Source of the DNA: Mycobacterium sp. E1214
GTDB lineage: Bacteria; Actinomycetota; Actinomycetes; Mycobacteriales; Mycobacteriaceae
Direction: 5' to 3'
NCBI RefSeq assembly: GCF_001666755.1
Contig: NZ_LZJC01000098.1
Span: 1-61,936, forward strand
Length of the DNA stretch: 61,936 bases
In this document: positions 30,722 through 39,016 of the stretch, piece after piece
How the letters are laid out: the number at the start of each line of letters is the position of its first letter
How positions within the stretch are numbered: position 1 is the stretch's first letter
Made by a program: the position numbers and the translations under genes
The notes under the pieces: model-generated
What the model was told of the DNA's origin: nothing
What the model saw: the letters and a program-made list of their open reading frames with translations, nothing else
Database searches by the model: none

Positions 30722-31818
30722 CGGCCGCCGAGCCGCCGTTCGTGCTGTGCGGGCCCACCGGGACGCTGATCGGCGACGGGGTGCGGTGCAGCTACCGCGA
30801 GTTGCCGGCGGCCCAGGCGGCGCTGCGGCACGGTGATGCGCCGATCGTGTTGGGGGCGTTGCCCTTTGACGTAGCTCGGCCGGTCGCCCTGGTGGCGCCG
30901 GAGGCGGTGCGGCGTCTCGAGGTCCCGCCGCGCTGGGCCGACTTCCCGCTGCCCGCGGTGCGGATCGACGCCGCCCTCCCGCTCCCGGCCGATTACCGCG
31001 ACCGCGTCAGGCGGGCGCGCGATTCGCTGGCGGCGCCGGGCAGTTCATTGCACAAGGTGGTGCTGGCGCGGGCGCTGCGCCTGGTCGCCGACGCGCCACT
31101 GGACGCCCGCACCGTCCTGCGCCGGCTGATCGCCGCCGACCCGACCGCCTACGGTTACCTCGTCGACCTGACCCCCGCCGGCGGGGACCACGCGGGCGCG
31201 GCGCTGGTGGGCGCCAGCCCGGAACTGCTGGTGGCCCGCCGCGGCGACCGCGTCGAATGCCGCCCGTTCGCCGGGTCGGCCCCGCGGGCCGCCGACCCCG
31301 ACGCCGACGCCGCCAACGGCGCCGCCCTGGCCGCGTCGGCCAAGGACCGCCACGAGCACCGGCTGGTCATCGAGACGATCCGCACCGCGCTGGAACCGCT
31401 GTGCGACGAGCTGTCGATCGCCGCCGAACCGCAACTGAGCCGCACCGCCGCGGTGTGGCACCTGTGCACCCCGATCAGCGGCCGGCTGCGCGACACCTCG
31501 ATCACCGCCATCGATCTGGCGCTGGCCCTGCACCCCACCCCGGCCGTCGGAGGCGTTCCAACCCGGGACGCGACGCGGCTCATCGCCCAGCTCGAGGGCG
31601 ACCGCGGCTTCTATGCCGGCGCGGTGGGCTGGTGCGACGCGAACGGTGACGGCCGCTGGGTGGTCTCCATTCGCTGCGCGCAACTGTCACCCGACCGGCG
31701 CAGCGCACTGGCGCACGCGGGCGGCGGCATCGTCGCCGAATCCGATCCCGACGCCGAAGTCGCCGAGACGACAACGAAATTCGCCACCATCCTCGACGCC
31801 CTGGAGGTCCCGCGATGA
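30718..31818 (+). CDS. entC: Isochorismate synthase EntC
   Basis: This 366-residue chorismate-binding enzyme has LVGASPELLVARRGDRVECRPF, HEHRLVIETIR and HPTPAVGGVPT, the core motifs of isochorismate/salicylate synthases. It converts chorismate to isochorismate, for menaquinone and possibly salicylate-derived siderophore supply. I call EntC and not MbtI because of the locus order (Rv3214-Rv3215-Rv3216). The GTG at 30718 restores the VLCGP start region and overlaps gpm2 by 4 bp. Confidence 0.87.
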   Translation: MTAAEPPFVLCGPTGTLIGDGVRCSYRELPAAQAALRHGDAPIVLGALPFDVARPVALVAPEAVRRLEVPPRWADFPLPAVRIDAALPLPADYRDRVRRARDSLAAPGSSLHKVVLARALRLVADAPLDARTVLRRLIAADPTAYGYLVDLTPAGGDHAGAALVGASPELLVARRGDRVECRPFAGSAPRAADPDADAANGAALAASAKDRHEHRLVIETIRTALEPLCDELSIAAEPQLSRTAAVWHLCTPISGRLRDTSITAIDLALALHPTPAVGGVPTRDATRLIAQLEGDRGFYAGAVGWCDANGDGRWVVSIRCAQLSPDRRSALAHAGGGIVAESDPDAEVAETTTKFATILDALEVPR

Positions 31819-32297
31819 GCCAGCACGTCCGCCGCGCTGCGCCCGGCGACGCCGCGGCCATCACCGCCATGATCCACGAGCTCGCCGCCTTCGAACACGC
31901 CGCCGATCAGTGCACGGTGGCCGAGACGCAGATCGCCGCGGCGCTGTTCGGCGCGGAGCCGACGCTCCGCGGGCATGTGGCCGAGGTCGGCGGCGAGGTC
32001 GCCGCGATGGCGTTGTGGTTCACCAACTTCTCGACGTGGGACGGCGTGGCCGGCATCTATCTCGAAGACCTGTTCGTGCGGCCCGCGTCTCGGCGCCGCG
32101 GGCTGGCCCGCGCGCTGCTGGCGGCGCTGGCCGCCGAATGCGTGCAACGCGACTACACCCGGTTGACCTGGGCTGTGCTGAACTGGAACGCCGACGCCAT
32201 CGCGCTCTACGACGGCATCGGCGGTGCGGCGCAACGGGAGTGGACCACCTACCGGTTGTCCGGCGCCCCGCTGGCGGAGCTGGCGGCGTCGCCCTGA
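31815..32297 (+). CDS. GNAT acetyltransferase (Rv3216-type)
   Basis: This 160-residue GNAT protein has the acetyl-CoA motif LFVRPASRRRGLARALL and an N-terminal AAPGDAAAITAMI segment. Its YLEDLFVRPASRRRG and NWNADAIALYDGIG blocks resemble diamine/spermidine N-acetyltransferases. The substrate is not determined. ATG overlaps the entC stop (ATGA). Its last 49 bp overlap the convergent membrane-protein gene. Confidence 0.8.
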   Translation: MSQHVRRAAPGDAAAITAMIHELAAFEHAADQCTVAETQIAAALFGAEPTLRGHVAEVGGEVAAMALWFTNFSTWDGVAGIYLEDLFVRPASRRRGLARALLAALAAECVQRDYTRLTWAVLNWNADAIALYDGIGGAAQREWTTYRLSGAPLAELAASP

Positions 32298-32683
32298 TCG
32301 CCGCCGGCGGCCCAGCGCACCGCGGCGGGGCTGAACAGCAGCGCCAGCACGGCCAGCGCCGACACGCCCAGCGGGACCCCGAACGCCGGCCGGTGCGATC
32401 CGACCGTCAGGTACCACGCGACCGGAAGCAGCAACAGCTGGGTGAACACGCCCAGCCCGCGACCCCAGCGCTTGCCCATCGTCAAGGCGCGGCCCGCGGC
32501 CAGGACCACACCGCCCACGACGACGAACCACGCCGCCGTCCCCAGGCCGTTGACGACGCGCTGGTCGGCACCGGCGATGCCGCGCACCACCAACACCACC
32601 GCCACGACCAGCGCGGCCGCGCCCTGGCCCGCCACGACGCGACCCGCGCCGCGCACGGGCGCCGGGGCGGCGGGTGAGGTCAC
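32249..32683 (-). CDS. Small integral membrane protein (Rv3217c-type)
   Basis: This 144-residue protein has four hydrophobic helices (about 22-37, 46-63, 76-92 and 100-117) and a polar C-terminus. No catalytic residues are visible and function is unknown. The GTG start at 32683 yields TSPAAPAPVRG. The 3' overlap of 49 bp with the acetyltransferase gene is long for convergent genes. Confidence 0.7.
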   Translation of the reverse strand: MTSPAAPAPVRGAGRVVAGQGAAALVVAVVLVVRGIAGADQRVVNGLGTAAWFVVVGGVVLAAGRALTMGKRWGRGLGVFTQLLLLPVAWYLTVGSHRPAFGVPLGVSALAVLALLFSPAAVRWAAGGDQGDAASSASGAPDNR

Positions 32684-32760
32684 AGCGTCAGCGTAGCCAC
32701 CGCGCGCCCACCGCTGACCGCACAGCGGGGCCTTAGCCGCTCCGCCTAAGCTCAGGCCTC

Positions 32761-33735
32761 ATGCGGGCCGTGCTGATCGTCAACCCCACCGCCACCTCGA
32801 CCACCCCGGCCGGCCGCGACCTGCTCGCCCACGCGTTGAAGAGCCGCCTGCAGCTCAGCGTGGAACACACCAACCACCGCGGCCACGGCACCGAGCTCGC
32901 GGAGAAGGCGCTGGCCGACGGGGTCGACCTGGTGGTGGTGCACGGCGGTGACGGCACGGTCAGCGGCGTGGTCAACGGCCTGCTCGGCCGCCCCGGCTCC
33001 ACCCCGACGGGACCGGTGCCCGCGGTCGCGGTGGTGCCCGGCGGCTCGGCCAACGTGCTCGCCCGCTCGTTGGGCATCTCCCGCGATCCGGTGGCGGCCA
33101 CCAACCAGCTCATCCAACTGCTCGACGACTATCGCCGGCACCGGACGTGGCGCCGCATCGGCCTCATCGACTGCGGTGAGCGGTGGGCGGTGTTCAACAC
33201 CGGCATGGGCGTGGACGCCGAGGTGGTCGCGGCGGTCGAGGCCGAGCGCGACAAGGGCGGCAAGGTCTCGGCCTGGCGCTACATCCGCGCGGCGGTCCCG
33301 GCCGTGTGGGGCTACACCCGCCGCGAGCCGATGCTGGAGCTCGAACTGCCCGGCCGCGAACCGGTGGGCGGCGTCAGCTTCGCCTTCGTCTCGAATTCCA
33401 GCCCCTGGACGTTCGCCAACGAGCGTCCGGTGTGGACCAACCCCGGGTGCGCCTTCGAGAAGGGGCTCGGCGTGTTCGCCCCCACGACGCTCAAGCCGAT
33501 TCCCACCCTGCGCATCGTGCGGCAGATGTTCGCCAAACGGCCGAGATTCGACTTCAAACACCTCATCACCGCCGACGACGTCGATTTTCTGCGAATCACC
33601 TCCACCGGCGGCCCGGTGGCGTGCCAGTTCGACGGCGATTACCTCGGCGTGCGCGAAACAATGACATTCAGGTCCGTCCCGGACGCCCTCGCGGTCGTCG
33701 CGCCTCCCTCGAAAATGGCCGCCGAGCAGCCGTAA
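32761..33735 (+). CDS. Diacylglycerol kinase-family lipid kinase (Rv3218-type)
   Basis: This 324-residue protein has the DAGK catalytic signature: VVHGGDGTVSGVVNGLLG and VPGGSANVLARSLG, with a later CQFDGDYLGV metal/nucleotide segment. Related enzymes phosphorylate diacylglycerol or sphingoid-like lipids, or take part in PIM synthesis. No membrane helix is present. It precedes whiB1 in the same orientation by 272 bp. Confidence 0.82.
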   Translation: MRAVLIVNPTATSTTPAGRDLLAHALKSRLQLSVEHTNHRGHGTELAEKALADGVDLVVVHGGDGTVSGVVNGLLGRPGSTPTGPVPAVAVVPGGSANVLARSLGISRDPVAATNQLIQLLDDYRRHRTWRRIGLIDCGERWAVFNTGMGVDAEVVAAVEAERDKGGKVSAWRYIRAAVPAVWGYTRREPMLELELPGREPVGGVSFAFVSNSSPWTFANERPVWTNPGCAFEKGLGVFAPTTLKPIPTLRIVRQMFAKRPRFDFKHLITADDVDFLRITSTGGPVACQFDGDYLGVRETMTFRSVPDALAVVAPPSKMAAEQP

Positions 33736-34007
33736 CGCCGTCCGCGACGAAGTCGCGAAACGCCTGCTCGGGCGGCGGAGCTCCGCAGTGTAGTACAACG
33801 GAGTAAGGGTTCGGCTACGGGTTGATCAAAGTGAGATAGCACACGAGCGAACGTGGCGCTATTGACATCCGTTGAGCCTGTGAAACGATCAGAAGGTTGC
33901 ATGCAGAAATACATGTAGGGGCACGGACCTGTTTCTTGTGCACGCGATAGCAGCCTTGAGAAAACGGCCGTGCGCCTTGCTGCGCACTCAGTGAGGAGTA
34001 ACAACTT
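33736..34007 (+). promoter_or_regulatory. whiB1 upstream regulatory region with CRP site
   Basis: This 272-bp, relatively A/T-rich region precedes whiB1. It contains agtgagatagcacacg at 33830-33845. I recall an almost identical sequence as the CRP site 1 of M. tuberculosis whiB1, where cAMP-CRP (Rv3676) activates and at higher occupancy represses. A TTGACA hexamer lies at 33862-33867, but no matching -10 stands at the usual distance. A strong ribosome site (GTGAGGAG, 33991-33998) is 9 nt from the whiB1 ATG. Confidence 0.65.
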
Positions 34008-34262
34008 ATGGATTGGCGCCACAAGGCGGTCTGTCGTGACGAAGACCCGGAGCTGTTCTTCCCGGTAGGGAACAGCGGCCCGGCGCTCGCGCAGATCGCT
34101 GACGCGAAACTGGTCTGCAATCGATGCTCGGTGACCACAGAGTGCCTCGCCTGGGCTTTGAACACGGGCCAGGACTCGGGCGTCTGGGGCGGCATGAGCG
34201 AAGACGAGCGGCGCGCACTCAAGCGTCGCAACGCCCGGACGAAGGCCCGCAGCGGAGTCTGA
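34008..34262 (+). CDS. whiB1: WhiB1 NO-responsive essential regulator
   Basis: This 84-residue protein has four cluster cysteines (Cys9, Cys37, Cys40, Cys46), GVWGG at about 58-62 and a basic C-terminal tail (LKRRNARTKARSG). It is almost identical to the M. tuberculosis WhiB1 I recall. Its 4Fe-4S cluster reacts with nitric oxide; the cluster form binds SigA and the nitrosylated form binds DNA. It is essential in M. tuberculosis. A strong terminator follows 14 bp after the stop. Confidence 0.96.
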   Translation: MDWRHKAVCRDEDPELFFPVGNSGPALAQIADAKLVCNRCSVTTECLAWALNTGQDSGVWGGMSEDERRALKRRNARTKARSGV

Positions 34263-34275
34263 CCCAGTCAGTGCC

Positions 34276-34314
34276 AAGAGTGCGGCCCCGACGAACCGTC
34301 GGGGCCGCACTCTT
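34276..34314. terminator. Bidirectional hairpin terminator, whiB1/pdtaS
   Basis: A perfect 18-bp stem pairs 34276-34293 (aagagtgcggccccgacg) with 34297-34314 around a 3-nt aac loop. It lies 14 bp after the whiB1 stop and 12 bp before the convergent pdtaS stop, so it can serve both genes. The U-tract is short, as is usual in mycobacteria. It is the strongest hairpin noticed in the window. Confidence 0.88.
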
Positions 34315-34325
34315 GCGTGGGGTCA

Positions 34326-35825
34326 TCACAGCAGCAGCCGGGCGCGCCGGCCGATCGGCACCCGCAGCACCACGTCGGTGCCCCGGGCGGCGGCCTGACG
34401 CATTCCCAGCGTCCCGTCCAGCTCCGCCGACACCAGCGTCCGCACGATCTGCAGGCCGAGGCTGTCCGAGGTTTCCAGGCTGAACCCGTCGGGCAACCCG
34501 CGCCCGTCGTCGTGCACCACGACGTCCAGCCACCGCGCCGAACGCTCGGCGCGGATGGTCACCGAACCCTCCTCGGCCGCCGGATCGAAGGCGTGCTCGA
34601 TCGCGTTCTGCACCAACTCGGTGATGACCATGATCAGCGCCGTCGCCCGGTCGGAGTCCAGCACCCCCAGGTCGCCGACCCGGTTGATCCGGATCGGCCG
34701 GTCCACGGATGCCACGTCGTTCATGATGGGCAGGATCCGGTCGATCACCTCGTCCAGGTTCACCTGCTCGTCCACCGACATCGACAACGCGTCGTGGACC
34801 AGGGCGATCGACGACACCCGGCGCACGGACTCGATCAGCGCCTCGCGCCCCTCGGCGTTGACGGTCCGCCGGGCCTGCAGCCGCAGCAACGCCGCCACCG
34901 TCTGCAGGTTGTTCTTCACCCGGTGGTGGATCTCGCGGATCGTGGCGTCCTTGGAGATCAACGCGCGGTCGCGGCGCTTGACCTCGGTGACGTCGCGGAT
35001 CAGCACCGCGGCGCCGGCGCTAGCGCCGTCGACCACCAGCGGCAGCGTCCGCAGCAGCACCGTCGCGCCGCCGGCGTCCACCTCCATCCGCATGCTCTTG
35101 CCGCCGGCCAGCAGGTCGAGCACGTGCTCGGCCAGCTCCTGCGCCTCGAACGGGTCGGAGACCAACGGCCTGGTCACCTTCACCAGGTTGCGGCCCTCGA
35201 GGTCGCTGGTCAGCCCCATCCGGTGGTAGGCCGAGACCGCGTTGGGGCTGGCGTAGGCGACGACGCCGTCGACGTCGAGGCGGATGAAGCCGTCACCGGC
35301 CCGGGGCGTGGATCGCGACATCACCACGTCACCCACGTCGGGGAAGGTGCCCTCGGCCAGCATCCGCACCAGGTCGCGGGCGCAGTCCCGATAGGCGGTC
35401 TCCAGCTGCCCGGACGTGCGGTCGGCGGCCACGGCGGTCTGGTGCTGGGTGAGCACGGCGACCACCCGCTCGCCGTAGCGCACCGGTGACGCCTCGACGT
35501 GCGGGCCGGGCAGCCAGGCGTCTTCTTCGCCGGCGTCGTCGTCGCGCCTGGCGGTGCCGTCCGCGAACGCCCCGGCCACCAGCGGCAATTGGTCGGCGGG
35601 GACGACCGTGCCCACCGAGTCGGTGAGCAGCACCGTCGGCGCGGTGTTCGGCCGGCACTGGGCCACGCACACCAGCACGTCGTCGTCGCGGTGCACCCAC
35701 ATCAGGTAGTCGGCGAACGACAGGTCCGCGAGCAGCTGCCACTCCCCCACCACGGCGTGCAGGTGGTCCACCGCGTTGCCCGGCAGCATCGTGTGTTCGG
35801 CGAGCAGATCACCGAGAGTTGACAT
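34326..35825 (-). CDS. pdtaS: Sensor histidine kinase PdtaS
   Basis: This 499-residue soluble kinase has an N-terminal GAF-like sensor region, a PAS domain (about 180-290) and a HisKA_2/HWE-type dimerisation domain with REIHHRVKNNLQTVAALL (phospho-His near 298). A HATPase follows (ELVQNAIEHAF, DDGRGLPDG, SLGLQIVRTL). It corresponds to Rv3220c. PdtaS phosphorylates the RNA-binding antiterminator PdtaR, and the pathway responds to copper and nitric oxide. No membrane segment is seen and no response-regulator gene is adjacent, as in M. tuberculosis. Confidence 0.93.
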   Translation of the reverse strand: MSTLGDLLAEHTMLPGNAVDHLHAVVGEWQLLADLSFADYLMWVHRDDDVLVCVAQCRPNTAPTVLLTDSVGTVVPADQLPLVAGAFADGTARRDDDAGEEDAWLPGPHVEASPVRYGERVVAVLTQHQTAVAADRTSGQLETAYRDCARDLVRMLAEGTFPDVGDVVMSRSTPRAGDGFIRLDVDGVVAYASPNAVSAYHRMGLTSDLEGRNLVKVTRPLVSDPFEAQELAEHVLDLLAGGKSMRMEVDAGGATVLLRTLPLVVDGASAGAAVLIRDVTEVKRRDRALISKDATIREIHHRVKNNLQTVAALLRLQARRTVNAEGREALIESVRRVSSIALVHDALSMSVDEQVNLDEVIDRILPIMNDVASVDRPIRINRVGDLGVLDSDRATALIMVITELVQNAIEHAFDPAAEEGSVTIRAERSARWLDVVVHDDGRGLPDGFSLETSDSLGLQIVRTLVSAELDGTLGMRQAAARGTDVVLRVPIGRRARLLL

Positions 35826-35852
35826 CGTGGACTCCCCGGATCCCCCGGGTGG

Positions 35853-36068
35853 CTAGCTGATCACCGCGATCAGGTCGCCGGCCTGGATGACGTCACCGAC
35901 GGCCACGCTCACCTTGCTGACGGTGCCCTCGACCTCGGCCAGGACGGGAATCTCCATTTTCATCGACTCCAGCAGCACGACGACGTCGCCCTTACCGATC
36001 TGATCGCCCTCGTTCACAACGACTTCGAGCACGCTGGCCACGATCTCGGCGCGTACGTCCTCCGGCAT
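35853..36068 (-). CDS. Single-domain biotinylated protein (TB7.3-type)
   Basis: This 71-residue protein is a free-standing biotinyl/lipoyl carrier domain with the ESMKM motif (biotin-accepting Lys37) and the mirrored GDLIAVIS end. It corresponds to Rv3221c, TB7.3. Which carboxylase it serves is not evident. ATG at 36068 gives the known length; a GTG two codons upstream is less likely. It lies 27 bp upstream of pdtaS on the same strand. Confidence 0.9.
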   Translation of the reverse strand: MPEDVRAEIVASVLEVVVNEGDQIGKGDVVVLLESMKMEIPVLAEVEGTVSKVSVAVGDVIQAGDLIAVIS

Positions 36069-36245
36069 CTTCACCCCACTCGTCTCACGGCTGCTGCTGG
36101 TCCGTCGAGCATCATCAGGCTCGGCCTACATCGAACCATAGGACCGGGCGTGGCCGCGGGGCACGGGCGGCTGTGAGAGACTAGGGGTCACGCCAGCGGG
36201 CGCCCGGCGCCCCATTTCCCAGGCATATCCACGGAGGTTTTCACC

Positions 36246-36320
36246 ATGGCCAAACGAGGCCGGAAGAAGCGCGACCGCAAGCACAGCAAGGCCAACCACG
36301 GCAAGCGGCCCAACGCCTGA
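36246..36320 (+). CDS. Mycobacterial ribosomal peptide bL37
   Basis: This 24-residue, very basic open frame reads MAKRGRKKRDRKHSKANHGK then RPNA. It matches the small ribosomal protein bL37 found in mycobacterial 50S structures, where it sits near the peptidyl-transferase region and 23S rRNA domain II. A strong ribosome site (GGAGG) lies about 9 nt upstream of the ATG. It ends 15 bp before the convergent rshA stop. It is too short for most automated calls. Confidence 0.92.
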   Translation: MAKRGRKKRDRKHSKANHGKRPNA

Positions 36321-36335
36321 CCGAACGGCCGGCGG

Positions 36336-36638
36336 CTACTGCAGTTCGCGGATGATCGTGGTCCGGCGGATCTCGAGCCGGAGCCGCTCCCGCAACCCCT
36401 CGGGGGCCCGCTCGCCCTTGCACTTGGACGCGACGAGCGCCTTGATCCGTTCCTCGAGCCCGTAGTGCTTGAAGCAGCCCGGGCACGCCTCGAGGTGCGC
36501 GCGCAGCTGCTCGCGGGTGTCCGGGCCGCATTCGCCGTCGAGCAGCAACCACACCTGGCGGATCACCTCCGCACAGCCGACGCTGCCGTGCGCAGCGTCG
36601 TTGGGGCATACGTCGCCTGGGTTGGACGACTCACTCAT
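36336..36638 (-). CDS. rshA: Zinc-associated anti-sigma factor RshA
   Basis: This 100-residue protein has the ZAS redox motif HLEACPGC (His48, Cys52, Cys55) plus Cys22 and Cys37. RshA holds SigH in the reduced state and releases it on oxidation, heat or phosphorylation. Its ATG overlaps the sigH stop by 4 bp (ATGA), which secures stoichiometric translation. It corresponds to Rv3221A. Confidence 0.95.
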   Translation of the reverse strand: MSESSNPGDVCPNDAAHGSVGCAEVIRQVWLLLDGECGPDTREQLRAHLEACPGCFKHYGLEERIKALVASKCKGERAPEGLRERLRLEIRRTTIIRELQ

Positions 36639-37297
36639 GACGACACCTCCTCGTGCGCCTGCTGCCCGCGGGTGAAACCGCGCTCCTTGGCCACGTCGGC
36701 CAACAGGCCGCGCAGCTGCCGTCGACCGCGATGCAGCCGCGACATCACCGTTCCGATGGGCGTATCCATGATCTCGGCGATTTCCTTATACGGGAAACCC
36801 TCGACGTCGGCGTAGTAAACCGCCATCCGGAATTCTTCCGGCAAAGCTTGCAGCGCGTCCTTGATTTCCGAATCCGGCAGGGCCTCCAGCGCCTCCACCT
36901 CGGCGGAGCGCAGCCCGGTCGACGAGTGCTCGGCGTTGGACGCCAGCTGCCAGTCGGTGATCTCCTCGGTGGGGTATTCGGCCGGCTGACGCTGCTTCTT
37001 GCGATAGCTGTTGATGTAGGTATTGGTCAGGATGCGGTACAGCCACGCCTTGAGGTTGGTGCCCGCCCTGAACGACCGGAACCCCGCGTAGGCCTTGACC
37101 ATCGTCTCCTGCAGCAGGTCCTCCGCGTCGGCGGGATTGCGCGTCATGCGCAGCGCGCCGCCGTAGAGCTGGTCGAGCAGCGGGATCGCGTCGCGCTCGA
37201 ACCGCGCGGTCAGTTCCGCGTCCGTCTCCTCGCGCGGCGCGGCCTCGGGACTGTCCGGTCCCGTCGCGCCGTCCAGGCCATCCTCGGAGTCGGCCAT
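36635..37297 (-). CDS. sigH: Extracytoplasmic-function sigma factor SigH
   Basis: This 220-residue ECF sigma has region 2 ([33 protein letters not shown]) and region 4 ([35 protein letters not shown]). It directs the oxidative/heat-stress regulon (thioredoxin, sigE, sigB and others). I report the canonical ATG at 37297. The frame continues upstream for 43 codons to a GTG at 37426 that has a much stronger ribosome site (GGGAGGAG, 7 nt away), so a longer isoform is plausible. The rshA gene follows with a 4-bp overlap. Confidence 0.92.
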   Translation of the reverse strand: MADSEDGLDGATGPDSPEAAPREETDAELTARFERDAIPLLDQLYGGALRMTRNPADAEDLLQETMVKAYAGFRSFRAGTNLKAWLYRILTNTYINSYRKKQRQPAEYPTEEITDWQLASNAEHSSTGLRSAEVEALEALPDSEIKDALQALPEEFRMAVYYADVEGFPYKEIAEIMDTPIGTVMSRLHRGRRQLRGLLADVAKERGFTRGQQAHEEVSS

Positions 37298-37510
37298 GTG
37301 GATCAACCCGGTCCCTTCTGCTGCGGTGTCCCCGGAGAGCACCGGCCACGCCACCGGGCCGGCCAGGAAACCGGCCAACGGTTGGGCAGCCGCTGGCGTG
37401 CCCAACAGGCTCGTCGCCGTCGACACCAAACTGCTCCTCCCAATCTAAAGGCTGCTCCCGACACTGTCCGCCCGGGTAGGCCGCATCCGCATCTACAGAA
37501 CCGAAAGCAT

Positions 37511-37538
37511 CAACAGCCCCGGCGGCCCGACTATTTCC
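37511..37538 (-). promoter_or_regulatory. Candidate SigH-type autoregulatory promoter
   Basis: Read on the minus strand there is GGAAATAG (rc of 37531-37538) and CTGTTG (GTT within rc of 37511-37516), about 18 nt apart. SigH promoters have GGAA(T/C) and GTT elements, so the -35 here is one base off the ideal. Transcription would start near 37503, upstream of both candidate sigH start codons. The site lies between sigH and the divergent SDR gene. Confidence 0.5.
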
Positions 37539-37591
37539 GCGCCCCGCGGTCCCGTAATCCGGGGCGTCCGACCAGCGCGTTAGTGTGAGCC

Positions 37592-38452
37592 ATGTCGCAA
37601 GCACAGTCCCTGCAGGGCAAGACGATGTTCATCTCCGGGGCCAGCCGCGGGATCGGCCTGGCGATCGCCAAGCGCGCCGCCCAGGACGGCGCCAACGTCG
37701 CGCTGATCGCCAAGACCGCCGAGCCGCACCCGAAGTTGCCGGGGACGGTGTTCACCGCGGCCAAGGAGCTCGAGGAGGCGGGCGGACAGGCCCTGCCGAT
37801 CGTCGGGGACGTGCGCGACCCGGAGTCCGTGGAGTCGGCCGTGGCCCAGGCCGTCGAGCAGTTCGGCGGCATCGACATCGTCGTCAACAACGCGTCGGCG
37901 ATCAACCTGGGGTCCATCGCCGAGGTGCCGATGAAGCGCTTCGACCTGATGAACGGCATCCAGGTGCGGGGCACCTACGCGGTGTCGCAGGCGTGTCTGC
38001 CGCACATGAAGGGCCGGGAGAACCCGCACATCCTCACGCTGTCGCCGCCGGTGCTGTTGGAGAGCAAGTGGCTGAAGCCGACGGCGTACATGATGGCCAA
38101 GTACGGCATGACGCTGTGCGCGCTCGGCATCGCCGAGGAGATGCGCGACGAAGGCATCGCGTCGAACACGCTGTGGCCGCGCACCCTGGTCGCCACCGCC
38201 GCGGTGCAGAACCTGCTCGGCGGTGACGAGGCGATGGGCCGCGCCCGCAAGCCCGAGGTGTATTCCGACGCGGCGTACGTCGTGCTCACCAAGCCGGCCC
38301 GCGAATTCACCGGCCACACCCTGCTGTGCGAGGACGTGCTGCTGGAGTCCGGGGTCACCGACCTGTCGGTGTACGACTGCGTGCCCGGGTCGCAGCTCGG
38401 TGAGGACTTCTGGGTCGACGGCGTCAACCCGCCGGGCTACTCCGGCCCCTGA
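37592..38452 (+). CDS. Short-chain dehydrogenase (Rv3224-type)
   Basis: This 286-residue SDR has the NAD(P) motif GASRGIG near 17-23, VNNASAI and a YMMAK catalytic Tyr-Lys pair. The pattern (TVFTAAKELEEAGGQALPIVGD, PPVLLESKW) is that of the HSDL2-like group, linked to peroxisome-type fatty acid metabolism in animals. Its substrate in mycobacteria is unknown. It diverges from sigH, so it may be under stress control. Confidence 0.8.
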   Translation: MSQAQSLQGKTMFISGASRGIGLAIAKRAAQDGANVALIAKTAEPHPKLPGTVFTAAKELEEAGGQALPIVGDVRDPESVESAVAQAVEQFGGIDIVVNNASAINLGSIAEVPMKRFDLMNGIQVRGTYAVSQACLPHMKGRENPHILTLSPPVLLESKWLKPTAYMMAKYGMTLCALGIAEEMRDEGIASNTLWPRTLVATAAVQNLLGGDEAMGRARKPEVYSDAAYVVLTKPAREFTGHTLLCEDVLLESGVTDLSVYDCVPGSQLGEDFWVDGVNPPGYSGP

Positions 38453-38462
38453 CGGGCCAGGC

Positions 38463-38951
38463 GTGGCCGGCGCCGCCACACCCGGGATCGCCGCGCTGAT
38501 CAAAGCCGGTGTGCCGCACGAGATCTACAAGTTCGAGCACGACCCGCGGGAGCAGTCGTTCGGCGCGGAGGCGATCGAGGCGTTGGCCCGGGCCGGCGAC
38601 GCCGCGCCGGGTCAGATCTTCAAGACGCTGATCATCGAGGTGCCCACCGGGCTATCGGTGGCGGTGGTGCCGGCGTTGGCACGCCTGTCGCTCAAGGCGG
38701 CCGCCGCGGCGCTGGGCGTGGCCAAGGCGTCGATGGCCGAGCCCGCGGTCGCCGCCCGCAGCACCGGGTACGTGCTGGGCGCCGTCTCGCCGTTCGGGCA
38801 GCGCAGGCCGCTGCCGACGGTCCTGGATTCCAGCGCGCTGGCGTGGGAGCGCGTGTTCTGCAGCGCCGGGCGGCGCGGCTGGGAGGTCGCGGTCGCGCCG
38901 CGGGACCTGATCCGCGTGACCGGCGCCGTGACGGCCGACCTGTGCGCCTGA
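38463..38951 (+). CDS. YbaK-type Cys-tRNA(Pro) deacylase
   Basis: This 162-residue protein has the YbaK/ProX editing fold: YKFEHDP, QIFKTLIIEV, KAAAAALGVAKASMA, TGYVLGAVSPFGQ and PTVLDSSALAWERVFCSAGRRG. YbaK enzymes hydrolyse Cys-tRNA(Pro) formed by prolyl-tRNA synthetase error. The start is a GTG at 38463, 11 bp after the SDR. In M. tuberculosis I recall this gene as two pieces (Rv3224A and Rv3224B); here it is intact. Confidence 0.82.
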   Translation: MAGAATPGIAALIKAGVPHEIYKFEHDPREQSFGAEAIEALARAGDAAPGQIFKTLIIEVPTGLSVAVVPALARLSLKAAAAALGVAKASMAEPAVAARSTGYVLGAVSPFGQRRPLPTVLDSSALAWERVFCSAGRRGWEVAVAPRDLIRVTGAVTADLCA

Positions 38952-39016
38952 GGGCCGAAGGTGAAGCCGCGGTGAAAAGCGGGTCGGCGCGCGGGCCGTC
39001 GCGCTACGCTCCGGCC

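Noticed and set aside
33862..33890. TTGACA-based whiB1 promoter
   Set aside because: The -35 hexamer is perfect, but no TANNNT hexamer stands at 16-19 nt; I left only the CRP-type site.
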